NCBI GenBank assembly: GCA_945883335.1
Contig: CAMCXI010000001.1
Location: 1 to 64,000 of the forward strand
Length of the DNA: 64,000 nucleotides
Source: Candidatus Methylopumilus universalis
Lineage (GTDB): Bacteria > Pseudomonadota > Gammaproteobacteria > Burkholderiales > Methylophilaceae
Direction: 5' to 3'
Of this stretch, positions 19,253-28,345 are shown in pieces (position 1 is the first letter of the stretch; every line of letters starts with the position of its first letter). Both the position numbers and the translations under genes were made by a program. Under the pieces are notes generated by a model. That model was not told the DNA's origin, made no database searches, and saw only the letters and a program-made list of their open reading frames with translations.

Positions 19253-19594
19253 ATGCCAAGCGAATCAGGCAATGATGCTATTTTATTGCTAACCAACCTG
19301 CCCGACACAAATAGTGCAGAAAAATTAGCAGAAATTTTAATCACGAAGCAATTAGCTGCCTGCGTTAACCAACTTGCACCCTGCACTTCCATTTATCAAT
19401 GGCAGGGTAAAATTGAAAAAACGAATGAGGTGCCGATGGTGATTAAAACGACTCGCCATCATTATGCTGCCTTAGAAGCGACTATTCTAGAGCATCACCC
19501 ATATGAACTCCCCGAAATCATTTATGTCTCTATTGATGGTGGCTTACCCGCTTATTTAGCGTGGGTAGCCGAAATTAATCAGCGAGCGCTTTAA
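19253..19594 (+). CDS. cutA: Divalent-cation tolerance protein CutA
   Basis: CutA-family trimeric protein, linked by genetics to copper and other divalent-metal tolerance. The segments LLLTNLPDTNSAEKLAEILI, LAACVNQL, STSIYQW-type CTSIYQWQGKIE, EVPMVIKTT and HPYELPEII are all family hallmarks. I chose ATG at 19253 (about 113 residues); an in-frame TTG at 19235 would add six residues. The gene is divergent from fxsA with almost no space and lies 13 nt before dsbD, next to thiol-redox genes. Confidence 0.93.
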   Translation: MPSESGNDAILLLTNLPDTNSAEKLAEILITKQLAACVNQLAPCTSIYQWQGKIEKTNEVPMVIKTTRHHYAALEATILEHHPYELPEIIYVSIDGGLPAYLAWVAEINQRAL

Positions 19595-19607
19595 TAGGAT
19601 TCTTCAT

Positions 19608-21452
19608 TTGAAACTCCCAGCATTTTTAATCGGACTCCTACTCATCAGCTTCGGTGTTGCCTCTCCAGCACTTGCTGCCGAAAGCAGCTCGTCTTCGAGC
19701 AAAAGCAGCTTGTTCGACATTGAAGATCAAGTATTAACACCAGACCAAGCTTTTAAATTGGCGCTAAGCCCCCAAGACAAGAACACCATTGAAGCAAGCT
19801 TTACTATCGCACCTGGTCATTACCTATATCGCGATCGCATTAAATTCGAAAGCAAAAATGCAACGATAGAGAGCATTGTTTTACCGAAGGGCGAAATTAA
19901 GAAGGATCCAAACTTCGGGGAAATGGAAGTGTTTCATCAAAGCTTTGTTGCCAAGATTGCGCTACAAAGTATTCCTGACAGTCTCCAAACAATAACACTG
20001 CAAGCAAGCTTTCAAGGCTGCAGTGAGAAGGGCTTATGTTATTCACCCATCCATAAAACAATCGACGTTGCCCTCACCAGCAACACTGTCAGTCCAGAAA
20101 TTACCAAGAACAATGATGATCAGGCAACGACCCTACTTAAGGGTGGAAAGTTGTGGCTCATCATTATTGGCTTCTTTGGCTTTGGTCTACTTTTAGCGCT
20201 AACCCCTTGTGTGCTTCCGATGATTCCGATTTTATCGGGCATCATCGTTGGTGACAAAAAAATACACCACCACGCCACTTCTCGACTTCATTCCTTTAAT
20301 CTTTCTTTGGCTTATGTTTTTGGCATGTCACTCAGCTACAGCTTAGCGGGTGTTGCAGCAGGACTCTCGGGGCAGTTGCTCAGTAGCGCACTACAAAGCC
20401 CATGGATACTTGGAATAACCGCCATTATTTTTGTATTTTTAGCATTCTCTATGTTTGGCTTTTATGAGCTACGCCTACCAAGCAGCATTGAAAATCGCAT
20501 GGTGAATGTGGCTAATGGCATTAAAGGTGGTCAGTTTATTGGTGTTTTCACCATGGGTGCACTCTCAGCTTTAATTGTCAGCCCTTGTGTTGCCGCGCCG
20601 CTGGCTGGGGCCTTGATCTATATTAGTCAAACCCATGATGTATTGTTGGGCGGCATCGCACTCTTTGCGCTGTCTATCGGCATGGGCGTCCCGCTATTAC
20701 TGATTGGTGCCTCTGCGGGTCATGTGTTACCAAAAGCGGGCATTTGGATGACAACCGTTCGCAACTTCTTTGGCGTATTAATGCTTGGCGTCGCCATTTA
20801 CATGATTTCGCCAGTGATTCCGTTAAGCCTACAAATGCTACTGTGGGCTGCCCTGCTCATTATTCCAGCCATTTATCTGCATGCTTTAGATCCATTGCCT
20901 GCGAACTCAAGCGCCCCATCAAGATTATTAAAAGGCGTTGGCATCATTCTTTTAGCGCTTGGACTCACCTTAATTGTTGGCGCAACCTCTGGGGCAAAGT
21001 CCCCATGGCAGCCACTAAGCGGGCTTGTCGGCATCACTAAAAATCCATCAACCTCTTCGTTAAACTTCAAGCGCATTCATAGCATTAGTGAACTTGAAGC
21101 GCAGCTTAACAATGCGCGTGGAAAAATCGTCATGCTCGATTTTTATGCGGACTGGTGTGTGGCATGCAAAGAGCTAGAAGAGTTTACGTTCAACGATCCT
21201 TCCGTAAAAAAAGCGCTAGAAAATACCGTACTTTTACAGGCAGATGTCACGGCAAACTCACCTGAAGAAGTCGCCTTGTTAAATAAATTCAAATTGTTCG
21301 GCCCGCCCGGCATTGTTTTCTATAACAAATCAGGTCATGAAGTTGCACCGCTTAAAGTCATTGGCTACCAAGCCCCTGAAGACTTTATTAAAGTACTTAA
21401 TCAACTAAACTCTCTGGGAGATGATGAATGCAATCCTATGGTCGCCTGCTAA
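19608..21452 (+). CDS. dsbD: Thiol:disulfide interchange protein DsbD
   Basis: Inner-membrane reductant conduit that moves electrons from cytoplasmic thioredoxin to periplasmic partners (DsbC, cytochrome c maturation). The 614 residues comprise a signal peptide (about 1-24), a periplasmic alpha domain with the CxxxxxC pair in GCSEKGLCYSP, eight predicted membrane spans with the key cysteines in LTPCVLPMIPILSG and SPCVAAPLAGAL, and a C-terminal thioredoxin domain with DFYADWCVACKELE. The start is TTG at 19608, supported by AGGA 8 nt upstream. Its end overlaps the TlpA-like gene by 25 nt. Confidence 0.94.
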   Translation: MKLPAFLIGLLLISFGVASPALAAESSSSSSKSSLFDIEDQVLTPDQAFKLALSPQDKNTIEASFTIAPGHYLYRDRIKFESKNATIESIVLPKGEIKKDPNFGEMEVFHQSFVAKIALQSIPDSLQTITLQASFQGCSEKGLCYSPIHKTIDVALTSNTVSPEITKNNDDQATTLLKGGKLWLIIIGFFGFGLLLALTPCVLPMIPILSGIIVGDKKIHHHATSRLHSFNLSLAYVFGMSLSYSLAGVAAGLSGQLLSSALQSPWILGITAIIFVFLAFSMFGFYELRLPSSIENRMVNVANGIKGGQFIGVFTMGALSALIVSPCVAAPLAGALIYISQTHDVLLGGIALFALSIGMGVPLLLIGASAGHVLPKAGIWMTTVRNFFGVLMLGVAIYMISPVIPLSLQMLLWAALLIIPAIYLHALDPLPANSSAPSRLLKGVGIILLALGLTLIVGATSGAKSPWQPLSGLVGITKNPSTSSLNFKRIHSISELEAQLNNARGKIVMLDFYADWCVACKELEEFTFNDPSVKKALENTVLLQADVTANSPEEVALLNKFKLFGPPGIVFYNKSGHEVAPLKVIGYQAPEDFIKVLNQLNSLGDDECNPMVAC

Positions 21453-22000
21453 TCGTTCTTGCTTTATCCGTCATATCGGGCTGGTTTCTTTTTCACAAAA
21501 CGCCCGAAACCAGTGATACAGAGACAAACAATGTCGCAGCCTCAGCGAGTATTAATCAAAACGTGCTCATGGATGCGAGCTTCACGGACATGAACGGTCA
21601 ACAGCAAGCCATAAAACAATGGCGTGGCAAGGTTGTTGTGCTTAATTTTTGGGCAACCTGGTGTCCGCCGTGCAGAGAGGAGATGCCGGAACTCTCCGCG
21701 ATGCAAGAACAGTACAACAATAAAAATTTGATCATCGTTGGGCTATCTACAGACGATCTCGACACCACAAAAACATTTATCAAAAAAGCGCCCGTGAGCT
21801 ACCCAATTTTGGCGGGTGATATGCAGGCAATGAAGCTTGCAGAAACTTTAGGTAACAATCGAGGCATATTGCCTTATACTGTCATTGTTGATCAAAAAGG
21901 CGTCATCGTTAAGCGCTTTTTCGGGCGCGTAAATCAACAGCTTCTTGAAAAAACCGTCACCCCGCTACTCCAAGTTTCAGCCATCAACGAAAAACAATAA
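21428..22000 (+). CDS. TlpA/ResA-like membrane-anchored thioredoxin
   Basis: Periplasmic thiol-disulfide oxidoreductase of 190 residues with an N-terminal anchor (about residues 5-20) and a thioredoxin-fold domain containing the active site NFWATWCPPCREEMPEL. The WCPPC motif is typical of TlpA/ResA/CcmG proteins. It starts inside the dsbD 3' end, so DsbD is a likely electron donor. The likely job is keeping apocytochrome c or other periplasmic cysteines reduced. Confidence 0.88.
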   Translation: MQSYGRLLIVLALSVISGWFLFHKTPETSDTETNNVAASASINQNVLMDASFTDMNGQQQAIKQWRGKVVVLNFWATWCPPCREEMPELSAMQEQYNNKNLIIVGLSTDDLDTTKTFIKKAPVSYPILAGDMQAMKLAETLGNNRGILPYTVIVDQKGVIVKRFFGRVNQQLLEKTVTPLLQVSAINEKQ

Positions 22001-22107
22001 AACAGTTAATTTCTTCAAATTTCGTCAAATTGCTGTAGAATATCTTCTAATTTACGACAAACTTGAATGTTCCAAAATTGCTTTTTCTTTTGGAAATCAA
22101 CGAAAAT

Positions 22108-22563
22108 ATGGCTGAAAACACTTCAAAATCCGTACTTGTTTTACATGGGCCGAACCTAAACCTATTGGGTTTGCGCGAACCGGGTCATTACGGTAACAAA
22201 ACACTCGCTGATATTGATGCTTTGTTAGCGAAGCGTGCTAAAGAGGCTAACGTTTCTTTAGTTTCATTCCAAAGCAATTCTGAAGTTGAACTCATTCAAG
22301 CACTCCATGCATTAGCAGATAAAAAAGTGGATTTTATTATCATTAATCCCGCTGCTTTTACCCATACATCCGTCGCGCTTCGCGATGCGCTTTCAGCGAT
22401 TAAAGTTCCTTTCGTTGAAGTCCACTTATCGAATATTTATGCTCGCGAGACATTCCGTCATCACTCGTACTTCTCAGATATCGCAGTGGGTGTGATTAGT
22501 GGCTTGGGTGCACAGGGTTATTTACTGGCTTTAGATTACGCAATTCAAACAATATCTGACTAA
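22108..22563 (+). CDS. aroQ: 3-dehydroquinate dehydratase, type II
   Basis: Converts 3-dehydroquinate to 3-dehydroshikimate. From ATG at 22108 ([20 protein letters not shown]) the protein is 151 residues, the usual size. Conserved segments are [16 protein letters not shown] (catalytic Tyr), [30 protein letters not shown] and [18 protein letters not shown] (catalytic His region). A TTG at 22063 in frame would add 15 residues foreign to the family. It leads the aroQ-accB-accC-prmA group, as in many proteobacteria. Confidence 0.94.
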   Translation: MAENTSKSVLVLHGPNLNLLGLREPGHYGNKTLADIDALLAKRAKEANVSLVSFQSNSEVELIQALHALADKKVDFIIINPAAFTHTSVALRDALSAIKVPFVEVHLSNIYARETFRHHSYFSDIAVGVISGLGAQGYLLALDYAIQTISD

Positions 22564-22624
22564 ACGTCGGCGTTAAAATAAACGCACGCTATTAAGGTGC
22601 TTAACTGTAATAAGAGGTGAAGAG

Positions 22625-23083
22625 ATGGATCTACGTAAACTTAAAAAACTGATTGATTTAGTCGAAGAATCTGGCATTTCAGAACTCGAACTCACAGAAG
22701 GTGAAGAAAAAGTTCGCATTAGCCGTAATCTTCCTCAGACACAAGGCATGGTGCAATATGCCCAACCTTACTTTCAACAAGCACAGCCAGCGCAAGCTGC
22801 CCCTGCTTCAGTGGCCGCTGATGCGGCGCCAGTGACTCCCGAAATCGAGGGTCATGTTGTTAAGTCTCCTATGGTGGGTACTTTCTATCGCTCACCGTCA
22901 CCAGAATCAAAATCTTTTGTTGATATTGGCTCTACCGTGGGTATTGGCGATACATTATGTATCATCGAAGCAATGAAGCTTTTAAATGAGATCGAGTCCG
23001 ACCACACTGGTGTCATTAAAGCCATCCTGGTTGAGAACGGCCAACCCGTCGAATACGGCGAACCTTTATTTATCATCGGCTAA
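22625..23083 (+). CDS. accB: Biotin carboxyl carrier protein of acetyl-CoA carboxylase
   Basis: Carries biotin between the carboxylase and carboxyltransferase of acetyl-CoA carboxylase in fatty acid synthesis. The 152-residue protein has an N-terminal helical region, an Ala/Pro/Gln-rich linker at about residues 45-75, and a C-terminal biotinyl domain with [10 protein letters not shown], where Lys118 is the biotinylation site. It lies 62 nt after aroQ with an AAGAGGTG Shine-Dalgarno and 11 nt before accC. Confidence 0.96.
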   Translation: MDLRKLKKLIDLVEESGISELELTEGEEKVRISRNLPQTQGMVQYAQPYFQQAQPAQAAPASVAADAAPVTPEIEGHVVKSPMVGTFYRSPSPESKSFVDIGSTVGIGDTLCIIEAMKLLNEIESDHTGVIKAILVENGQPVEYGEPLFIIG

Positions 23084-23094
23084 AGAGGCTTTAA

Positions 23095-24444
23095 ATGTTT
23101 GATAAAATCCTCATCGCCAATCGTGGTGAAATTGCACTGCGTATCCAGCGCGCTTGTCGCGAATTGGGCATTAAAACTGTGGCTGTTCACTCAGAAGCTG
23201 ACAAAGAGGCTAAGTACGTTAAATTAGCGGACGAATCAGTCTGTATCGGGCCTGCCGCTTCTAGCCAAAGTTACTTGAACATTCCCGCGGTAATTAGCGC
23301 AGCCGAAGTCACGGACGCTGAAGCGATTCACCCAGGCTATGGCTTCCTTTCTGAAAACGCTGATTTCGCCGAACGTGTTGAAGAGAGTGGGTTTGTATTT
23401 ATTGGTCCGCGCGCCGAAACTATTCGCTTGATGGGTGACAAGGTAAGCGCAAAAGACACCATGAAAAAAGCCGGTGTTCCTTGCGTGCCTGGATCAGAGG
23501 GCGCCCTCCCTGATGACCCAGAAGAAATTATCCGCATCGCCAAATCAATTGGTTACCCCGTCATCATTAAAGCCGCTGGCGGTGGCGGTGGTCGTGGCAT
23601 GCGCGTTGTGCATACGGAAGCCGCTTTAATTTCTTCTGTGAATATGACGAAAGCAGAAGCACAAGCCGCTTTTGGTAATCCCGTGGTCTACATGGAAAAG
23701 TTTCTTGAGCAGCCACGCCATATTGAAATCCAAATTTTATCTGACCAACATGGCAACTCGATTTACCTTGGTGAGCGCGACTGCTCTATGCAGCGACGCC
23801 ATCAAAAAGTACTCGAAGAAGCCCCAGCGCCTGGCATCTCAACTCGCCTTCGTGACAAAATTGGTCAGCGCTGTGCGGATGCCTGTAAGCGTATTAATTA
23901 TCGCGGCGCAGGTACATTCGAGTTCCTTTACGAGAACAATGAGTTCTACTTCATCGAGATGAACACCCGTGTCCAAGTTGAACATCCTGTCACAGAGATG
24001 ATTACTGGGGTGGATATCGTTCAAGAGCAAATTCGTGTGGCATATGGTGAGAAGCTTCGCTTACGTCAAAAAGATATTCAATTCCGTGGCCATGCGATCG
24101 AATGCCGAATCAATGCTGAAGATCCATATACATTCGTTCCTTCACCAGGCAGAATCACCACATTCCATATGCCAGGCGGTCCTGGCATCCGTATTGATAC
24201 TCATGCATACCAAAACTACATGGTGCCACCGCACTACGATTCAATGATCGGTAAGTTGATTGCCTATGGTGATACACGCGAACAAGCCATTGCGCGTATG
24301 AATATTGCATTGTCTGAGATGGTGGTTGAGGGCATTAAGACCAACGTAGCTTTGCACCGTGACTTAATGAACGACGCAGCATTCCAATTAGGTGAAACCA
24401 GTATTCACTATCTTGAAAACAAACTTGGCTTTCACGCTAAGTAA
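23095..24444 (+). CDS. accC: Biotin carboxylase subunit of acetyl-CoA carboxylase
   Basis: ATP-dependent carboxylation of AccB-bound biotin. The 449 residues are typical: [20 protein letters not shown] at the N-terminus, the ATP-grasp glycine loop [50 protein letters not shown] and the C-terminal [13 protein letters not shown]. It is co-transcribed with accB (11-nt gap) and prmA (10-nt gap). Confidence 0.97.
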   Translation: MFDKILIANRGEIALRIQRACRELGIKTVAVHSEADKEAKYVKLADESVCIGPAASSQSYLNIPAVISAAEVTDAEAIHPGYGFLSENADFAERVEESGFVFIGPRAETIRLMGDKVSAKDTMKKAGVPCVPGSEGALPDDPEEIIRIAKSIGYPVIIKAAGGGGGRGMRVVHTEAALISSVNMTKAEAQAAFGNPVVYMEKFLEQPRHIEIQILSDQHGNSIYLGERDCSMQRRHQKVLEEAPAPGISTRLRDKIGQRCADACKRINYRGAGTFEFLYENNEFYFIEMNTRVQVEHPVTEMITGVDIVQEQIRVAYGEKLRLRQKDIQFRGHAIECRINAEDPYTFVPSPGRITTFHMPGGPGIRIDTHAYQNYMVPPHYDSMIGKLIAYGDTREQAIARMNIALSEMVVEGIKTNVALHRDLMNDAAFQLGETSIHYLENKLGFHAK

Positions 24445-24454
24445 GGCTTTTTAA

Positions 24455-25342
24455 ATGGCTTGGGTTTCACTTCATATCGAGGCGCATAGCCAAAACGCTG
24501 ACCTGCTGAGTGACACGCTGATGGAAATCGGCGCACTCTCAGCCAGCATCGAAGATGCAAACGCTGAAACGCCTGACGAACAGCCTATCTTCGGCGAACC
24601 AGGCGATCCTCCTCCAGGTATCTGGCACAAGAACATCATCAGCGCTCTCTTTAATGACGATGTGGACATTAAAGCGGTCATGGCAGAGGTTGAAGCCATC
24701 ACCGGTTTTAAGGGCCTCATCTATACCACAGAGATCGTGGCTGAGCAGGATTGGGTGCGTGCAACACAGTCTCAGTTTGACCCCATCAAAATTACCAACG
24801 ACCTCTGGATTGTACCAACCTGGCACGACGCCCCAAATCCTAAGGCGCTCAATATCGTCCTGGATCCAGGCCTAGCCTTTGGCACTGGGAGCCACCCAAC
24901 AACGCACCTATGTTTGGCTTGGCTGGTTGATCAAGTAAAGCCGCACCACCATGTGCTCGATTATGGGTGCGGATCGGGCATCTTGGCGATTGCTGCTAAA
25001 AAGTTGGGTGCGGCTGAAGTCGTTGGTGTAGATATTGATGGGCAAGCGATTATTTCGAGCAACTTTAACGCTGAGCAAAATCAGGTTTCAGCTGCTTTTT
25101 ACATGGCAACGGATTACCCTGAAAAACAAGCAGATATTGTGGTTGCCAACATCTTATCAAGTGCGCTGAGTGTTTTGGCGCCTGCGCTAGCGGGTGCTTG
25201 TAAGCAACATGGTCGCATCGCATTATCTGGCATCTTGCGCGAACAGGCAGAACAGGTTTCAGCAATCTATGCGGAGTGGTTTACCATGGATGCGCCAATC
25301 TTTATGGATAGCTGGACCCTGCTATCGGGCACCAAGAAATAG
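24455..25342 (+). CDS. prmA: Ribosomal protein L11 methyltransferase
   Basis: SAM-dependent methyltransferase that modifies ribosomal protein L11. The 295-residue protein has an N-terminal substrate-recognition domain, the linker signature DPGLAFGTGSHPTTHLCL, and the class I motif I HVLDYGCGSGILAIAAKKLG. VVANILSSALSVLAP supplies the N-x-x-x active-site segment. Its place after accC is conserved in gamma- and betaproteobacteria. Confidence 0.95.
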   Translation: MAWVSLHIEAHSQNADLLSDTLMEIGALSASIEDANAETPDEQPIFGEPGDPPPGIWHKNIISALFNDDVDIKAVMAEVEAITGFKGLIYTTEIVAEQDWVRATQSQFDPIKITNDLWIVPTWHDAPNPKALNIVLDPGLAFGTGSHPTTHLCLAWLVDQVKPHHHVLDYGCGSGILAIAAKKLGAAEVVGVDIDGQAIISSNFNAEQNQVSAAFYMATDYPEKQADIVVANILSSALSVLAPALAGACKQHGRIALSGILREQAEQVSAIYAEWFTMDAPIFMDSWTLLSGTKK

Positions 25343-25353
25343 GGATAGACGCC

Positions 25354-26013
25354 ATGAGTTTGGTCACACGATGTCCTTCTTGTTATACCAGTTTCATTGT
25401 TAAGCCTAAACAACTTAAGTCTCATCAGGGTAAAGTAAGGTGCGGTCAGTGTCAGCAGGTGTTTGTCGCTAACGATTTTCTAAATGAGCGTGCTGTCCCT
25501 GAGGATCTTCTTAAGACAGAAAAAAAGGGGATGTCGCTCAATAAGCCGGTAACTCTCATTATTCTTGGCCTGCTGGTGATGCTGGCAGTTCTTCAAAGCC
25601 TTTATTTTTTTCGCGTTGAAATTGCTAGGCAGTGGCCCGCGCTCAAGCCCGCAATAAAAACCACCTGTCACTATTTAGGTTGCACGCTCCCACTCCCGCA
25701 ACATGCAGAACTCATCGCGATTGACGATACTGAGCTGCTTAAAGATGAAGCGCATGCAGGCATCGTTAAATTTAGCTGTGTGATCGCCAACAACGCCGCC
25801 TATACACAATCTTTCCCGTCAATCGAGCTCACCCTAACAGACGAACAAGATAAGCCGCTGACTCGCCGCAAAATTGCGCCAAGTGAGTATTTAAAGGGAT
25901 TAGAAAAATCTTTGGATGAGGGCTTGGCTCCCAACGATGAGGTGCGTGTGACGATTAATCTATTAACTGCCGATCTGCCCGTGGCTGGATTTCGGGCGAT
26001 CGTCGCTTATTAA
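25354..26013 (+). CDS. MJ0042-type zinc-ribbon and DUF3426 membrane protein
   Basis: A 219-residue protein with an N-terminal zinc ribbon (Cys7, Cys10, Cys30 and Cys33), a single transmembrane helix near residues 63-85 and a C-terminal periplasmic DUF3426 domain. Proteins with this layout are widespread next to prmA in betaproteobacteria; their function is not established. It begins 11 nt after prmA and ends 18 nt before the convergent oxyR gene. Confidence 0.85.
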   Translation: MSLVTRCPSCYTSFIVKPKQLKSHQGKVRCGQCQQVFVANDFLNERAVPEDLLKTEKKGMSLNKPVTLIILGLLVMLAVLQSLYFFRVEIARQWPALKPAIKTTCHYLGCTLPLPQHAELIAIDDTELLKDEAHAGIVKFSCVIANNAAYTQSFPSIELTLTDEQDKPLTRRKIAPSEYLKGLEKSLDEGLAPNDEVRVTINLLTADLPVAGFRAIVAY

Positions 26014-26031
26014 AAACACCTGAATCAACGA

Positions 26032-26931
26032 CTACAGTAGTGCGCCTGCAAACATCTCAAGCCCACGAATGGATTTAGCAATTTCATCAACGGCCTGCAC
26101 ACGGCCATAACTTTTACGCCAAGCCAAAGCAATCTGACGGGTGGGCGCTGGGCGCTTAAACGGGATCGCCTTGACCAGGGGGTTTTGATATCGACTGATC
26201 GTCGCGCTCATGGGTAACACTGTGATGCCGAGATTCGAGGCCACCATATTGCGTACCGTATCCAGCGAGTTGCCTTGAAGTACTTCGCCGTTCCGGGTGA
26301 GGCTTGGACAGGCTTGTACCACCTGGTTACTAAAGCAGTGCCCACTGTTAAGTAGTAACACCTTCTCGTCAGCGAGCTCGCTTGCATCGACCTCTTGTCG
26401 GTTCGACCATTCGTGTGTACTTGGCACAACGACGACAAACTCCTCCTCGTAGAGTGGCATGGTGATGACCCCCGAAAGCTCAAACGGCAATGCAATAATC
26501 GCCACATCAATGACGCCGCTACGTAGCTGAGCTTCAAGGTTACTCGTGAGATTTTCTTCTACGATGAGGGGCATTTCTGGCGCATTTTTGCGCAGCACGG
26601 GAATAATCTCTGGGAGTAAATAAGGTCCCACAGAATAAATAACACCAAGCTTCAATGGCCCAGACAATTGATTGTTGCCTTGCTTAGCAATTTCTTTAAT
26701 CCGCTTCGCTTCTTCAATCACGCGGGTCGCCTGCTCAATCACGAGCTCACCCACCGCTGTCATGGTCACATCATTGCGACTGCGTTCAAACAATAAGACC
26801 CCAAGTTCGTCCTCTAACTTTTTGACAGCAAGACTCAAGGCAGGTTGACTGACATAGCAAACCTCAGCCGCCTTTCTAAAGTTGCGGGACTTAGCCAGCG
26901 CCACAATAAACTTCAGTTCATTTAGCGTCAT
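26032..26931 (-). CDS. oxyR: OxyR, LysR-family hydrogen peroxide sensor-regulator
   Basis: LysR-type regulator of 299 residues with an N-terminal winged helix (ALAKSRNFRKAAEVCYVSQP, residues 11-30). The redox pair is at Cys199 and Cys208 in SGHCFSNQVVQAC, with the same numbering and eight-residue spacing as E. coli OxyR. This separates it from CysB or other LysR proteins. Peroxide should oxidise the pair to a disulfide and switch the regulator. It lies 7 nt downstream of the DUF2721 gene on the same strand; no catalase or peroxiredoxin gene is adjacent. Confidence 0.92.
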   Translation of the reverse strand: MTLNELKFIVALAKSRNFRKAAEVCYVSQPALSLAVKKLEDELGVLLFERSRNDVTMTAVGELVIEQATRVIEEAKRIKEIAKQGNNQLSGPLKLGVIYSVGPYLLPEIIPVLRKNAPEMPLIVEENLTSNLEAQLRSGVIDVAIIALPFELSGVITMPLYEEEFVVVVPSTHEWSNRQEVDASELADEKVLLLNSGHCFSNQVVQACPSLTRNGEVLQGNSLDTVRNMVASNLGITVLPMSATISRYQNPLVKAIPFKRPAPTRQIALAWRKSYGRVQAVDEIAKSIRGLEMFAGALL

Positions 26932-26938
26932 CGCCTCA

Positions 26939-27376
26939 TCACTCTTCTAATTCTTTAGGCAGCGCTATGGTATGCGTTGAAAGTGAGATCTCACGTATAA
27001 AGCAAATAAGGCCAGTGATTAAGGAAACCATTGCGAGGATGAACAGGGGCGCCACGATGTGCGATGGATCCCTACTGCTTTCATAGCCAATGAACAAGGC
27101 CACGATGACGGTTGACACCAACAAGGCTGAGATAGTGCAAAGTGTGATCGCCCAATGGGTCCAAACAGCGCGATTGGATAGTATTCGTATCTCCAGAAGG
27201 TTGTGGGGTGAGAGCGGGTCTCGGTCCATCAACACGCGATACCGATCGACGACACGGCCTAACCGCATTGCCAGTACAGATAAAATTGCACCGATGCCGG
27301 TTAATAGGAAAACTGGCGCGACTGCGAGTTGAATCACGTGTGAAACGGTGCTTAGATCTTCGACTATATTTTGCAT
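26939..27376 (-). CDS. DUF2721 family membrane protein
   Basis: A 145-residue protein with three predicted membrane helices, at about residues 12-33, 72-95 and 103-125. The arginine-rich loop between helices 1 and 2 (MRLGRVVDRYRVLM) and the segment LEIRILSNRAVWTHWAI match DUF2721. Function is unknown. It precedes oxyR by 7 nt and is divergent from hupB across 161 nt of AT-rich DNA. Confidence 0.8.
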   Translation of the reverse strand: MQNIVEDLSTVSHVIQLAVAPVFLLTGIGAILSVLAMRLGRVVDRYRVLMDRDPLSPHNLLEIRILSNRAVWTHWAITLCTISALLVSTVIVALFIGYESSRDPSHIVAPLFILAMVSLITGLICFIREISLSTHTIALPKELEE

Positions 27377-27537
27377 TTTTTGATTAAACTTACGTTGAAG
27401 GTGACATTAGTTTGTCATATAACGGCTAAAACATAAAAAATATTTAAAAATTTATAAAAAAAGTAATGGATCCTTGTTAAATCCTTAAAAATTCAGTTAA
27501 GATAATCACTCCGCAACCCTTTATGATTGATTATCCT

Positions 27538-27810
27538 ATGAACAAACAAGAATTGATTGCTAAGATTGCTGCTGAAGCTGACATCTCTAAAGCTGCTGCA
27601 GCTAAAGCTGTTGACGCATTTACAGCTAGCGTAACTGCTGCACTTAAAGGTGGTGACACTGTTACATTGATCGGCTTTGGTACATTTGCTGTTAGCAACC
27701 GCGCTGCACGTATCGGTCGTAACCCACAAACTGGTAAAGAATTACAAATCGCTGCACGTAAAGCACCAGCTTTCCGCGCAGGTAAAGCTTTGAAGGATGC
27801 ACTAAACTAA
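27538..27810 (+). CDS. hupB: DNA-binding protein HU
   Basis: Histone-like nucleoid protein of 90 residues from ATG at 27538 ([20 protein letters not shown]). It carries the HU signature [19 protein letters not shown] split around the DNA-binding arm, and ends with [13 protein letters not shown]. Five extra residues are possible upstream but HU proteins begin MNK. A strong terminator follows. HU versus IHF: the arm and C-terminus fit HU. Confidence 0.95.
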   Translation: MNKQELIAKIAAEADISKAAAAKAVDAFTASVTAALKGGDTVTLIGFGTFAVSNRAARIGRNPQTGKELQIAARKAPAFRAGKALKDALN

Positions 27811-27839
27811 GACCCGTGTCTTAGCTGCCAATCAAAAAA

Positions 27840-27865
27840 GGCCAACCTTGCTGTTGGCCTTTTTT
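27840..27865 (+). terminator. Rho-independent terminator of hupB
   Basis: GGCCAAC (27840-27846) pairs with GTTGGCC (27853-27859) around a 6-nt loop, followed by six T. It lies 30 nt after the hupB stop. Confidence 0.92.
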
Positions 27866-28005
27866 ATTGCCTTCTACTTTTCAAACTGATAAACCTAGCG
27901 CTTAACGTTTGCACCCACTGCCTTAGCAAATGTTCCTAAATTTATGCTTAGATAAAAAATTTAAAAATATGTCTATAAACCAAGCTAAATAATTCTCAGA
28001 GTAAA

Positions 28006-28276
28006 ATTGGGTTCGTTTGGCAAAAACCATATTTTTGGGGAGCACTTAATATAAAAAATGTCGTTGAAAGCTTTGGTGCATATGGCTTAGCGCACAATTG
28101 GGTTTATTTTGGAGAATGTGATTTTTTAACATGATATGACGATGAAAATATCGCTCTAACCCAATACTAGTCTGCGATTTCAATGGATTGGGTTTGTTTT
28201 GTAAAAAGGACTATTTTTTGAGGTGTTTTCCAAATGAGAACTAGTTTATTTTGTATAACAGTGGCAATTTTTTCAG
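28006..28276 (+). repeat. Three degenerate ~90-bp direct repeats in the hupB/carbonic anhydrase gap
   Basis: The 480-nt gap 27866-28345 has no gene. ATTGGGTT(T/C)(A/G)TTT(T/G)G occurs at 28006, 28097 and 28187, i.e. at spacings of 91 and 90 nt. Each copy is followed 8-10 nt later by a T-run (ATTTTT or TATTTTTT). A complementary TAACCCAAT lies at about 28158. The similarity fades over the rest of each unit. Origin and function are unknown. Confidence 0.5.
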
Positions 28277-28333
28277 TTCTCAAACCAGGACCGCCTCTTG
28301 GGGGCAGGTCAAGCCGCAATTAAGCGGCTTTTT
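28235..28333 (+). ncRNA. Candidate structured RNA 3' region: three consecutive hairpins ending in a terminator
   Basis: Read rightward, TGAGAACT (28235-28242) pairs with AGTTCTCA (28275-28282). GACC plus GCC (28289-28295) pairs with GGC plus GGTC (28303-28310) with one bulged A. AAGCCGC (28311-28317) pairs with GCGGCTT (28324-28330) and ends in a T-run. The last is a plus-strand terminator although no plus-strand gene lies between hupB (already terminated) and here. A small RNA is therefore possible; its 5' end and promoter are not identified. Confidence 0.3.
28311..28333 (+). terminator. Rightward rho-independent terminator without an assigned gene
   Basis: A 7-bp stem (AAGCCGC/GCGGCTT) with a 6-nt loop is followed by TTT. 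On the minus strand no U-run follows, so it does not serve the leftward carbonic anhydrase gene well. Confidence 0.6.
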
Positions 28334-28345
28334 AATGCTATTAAC

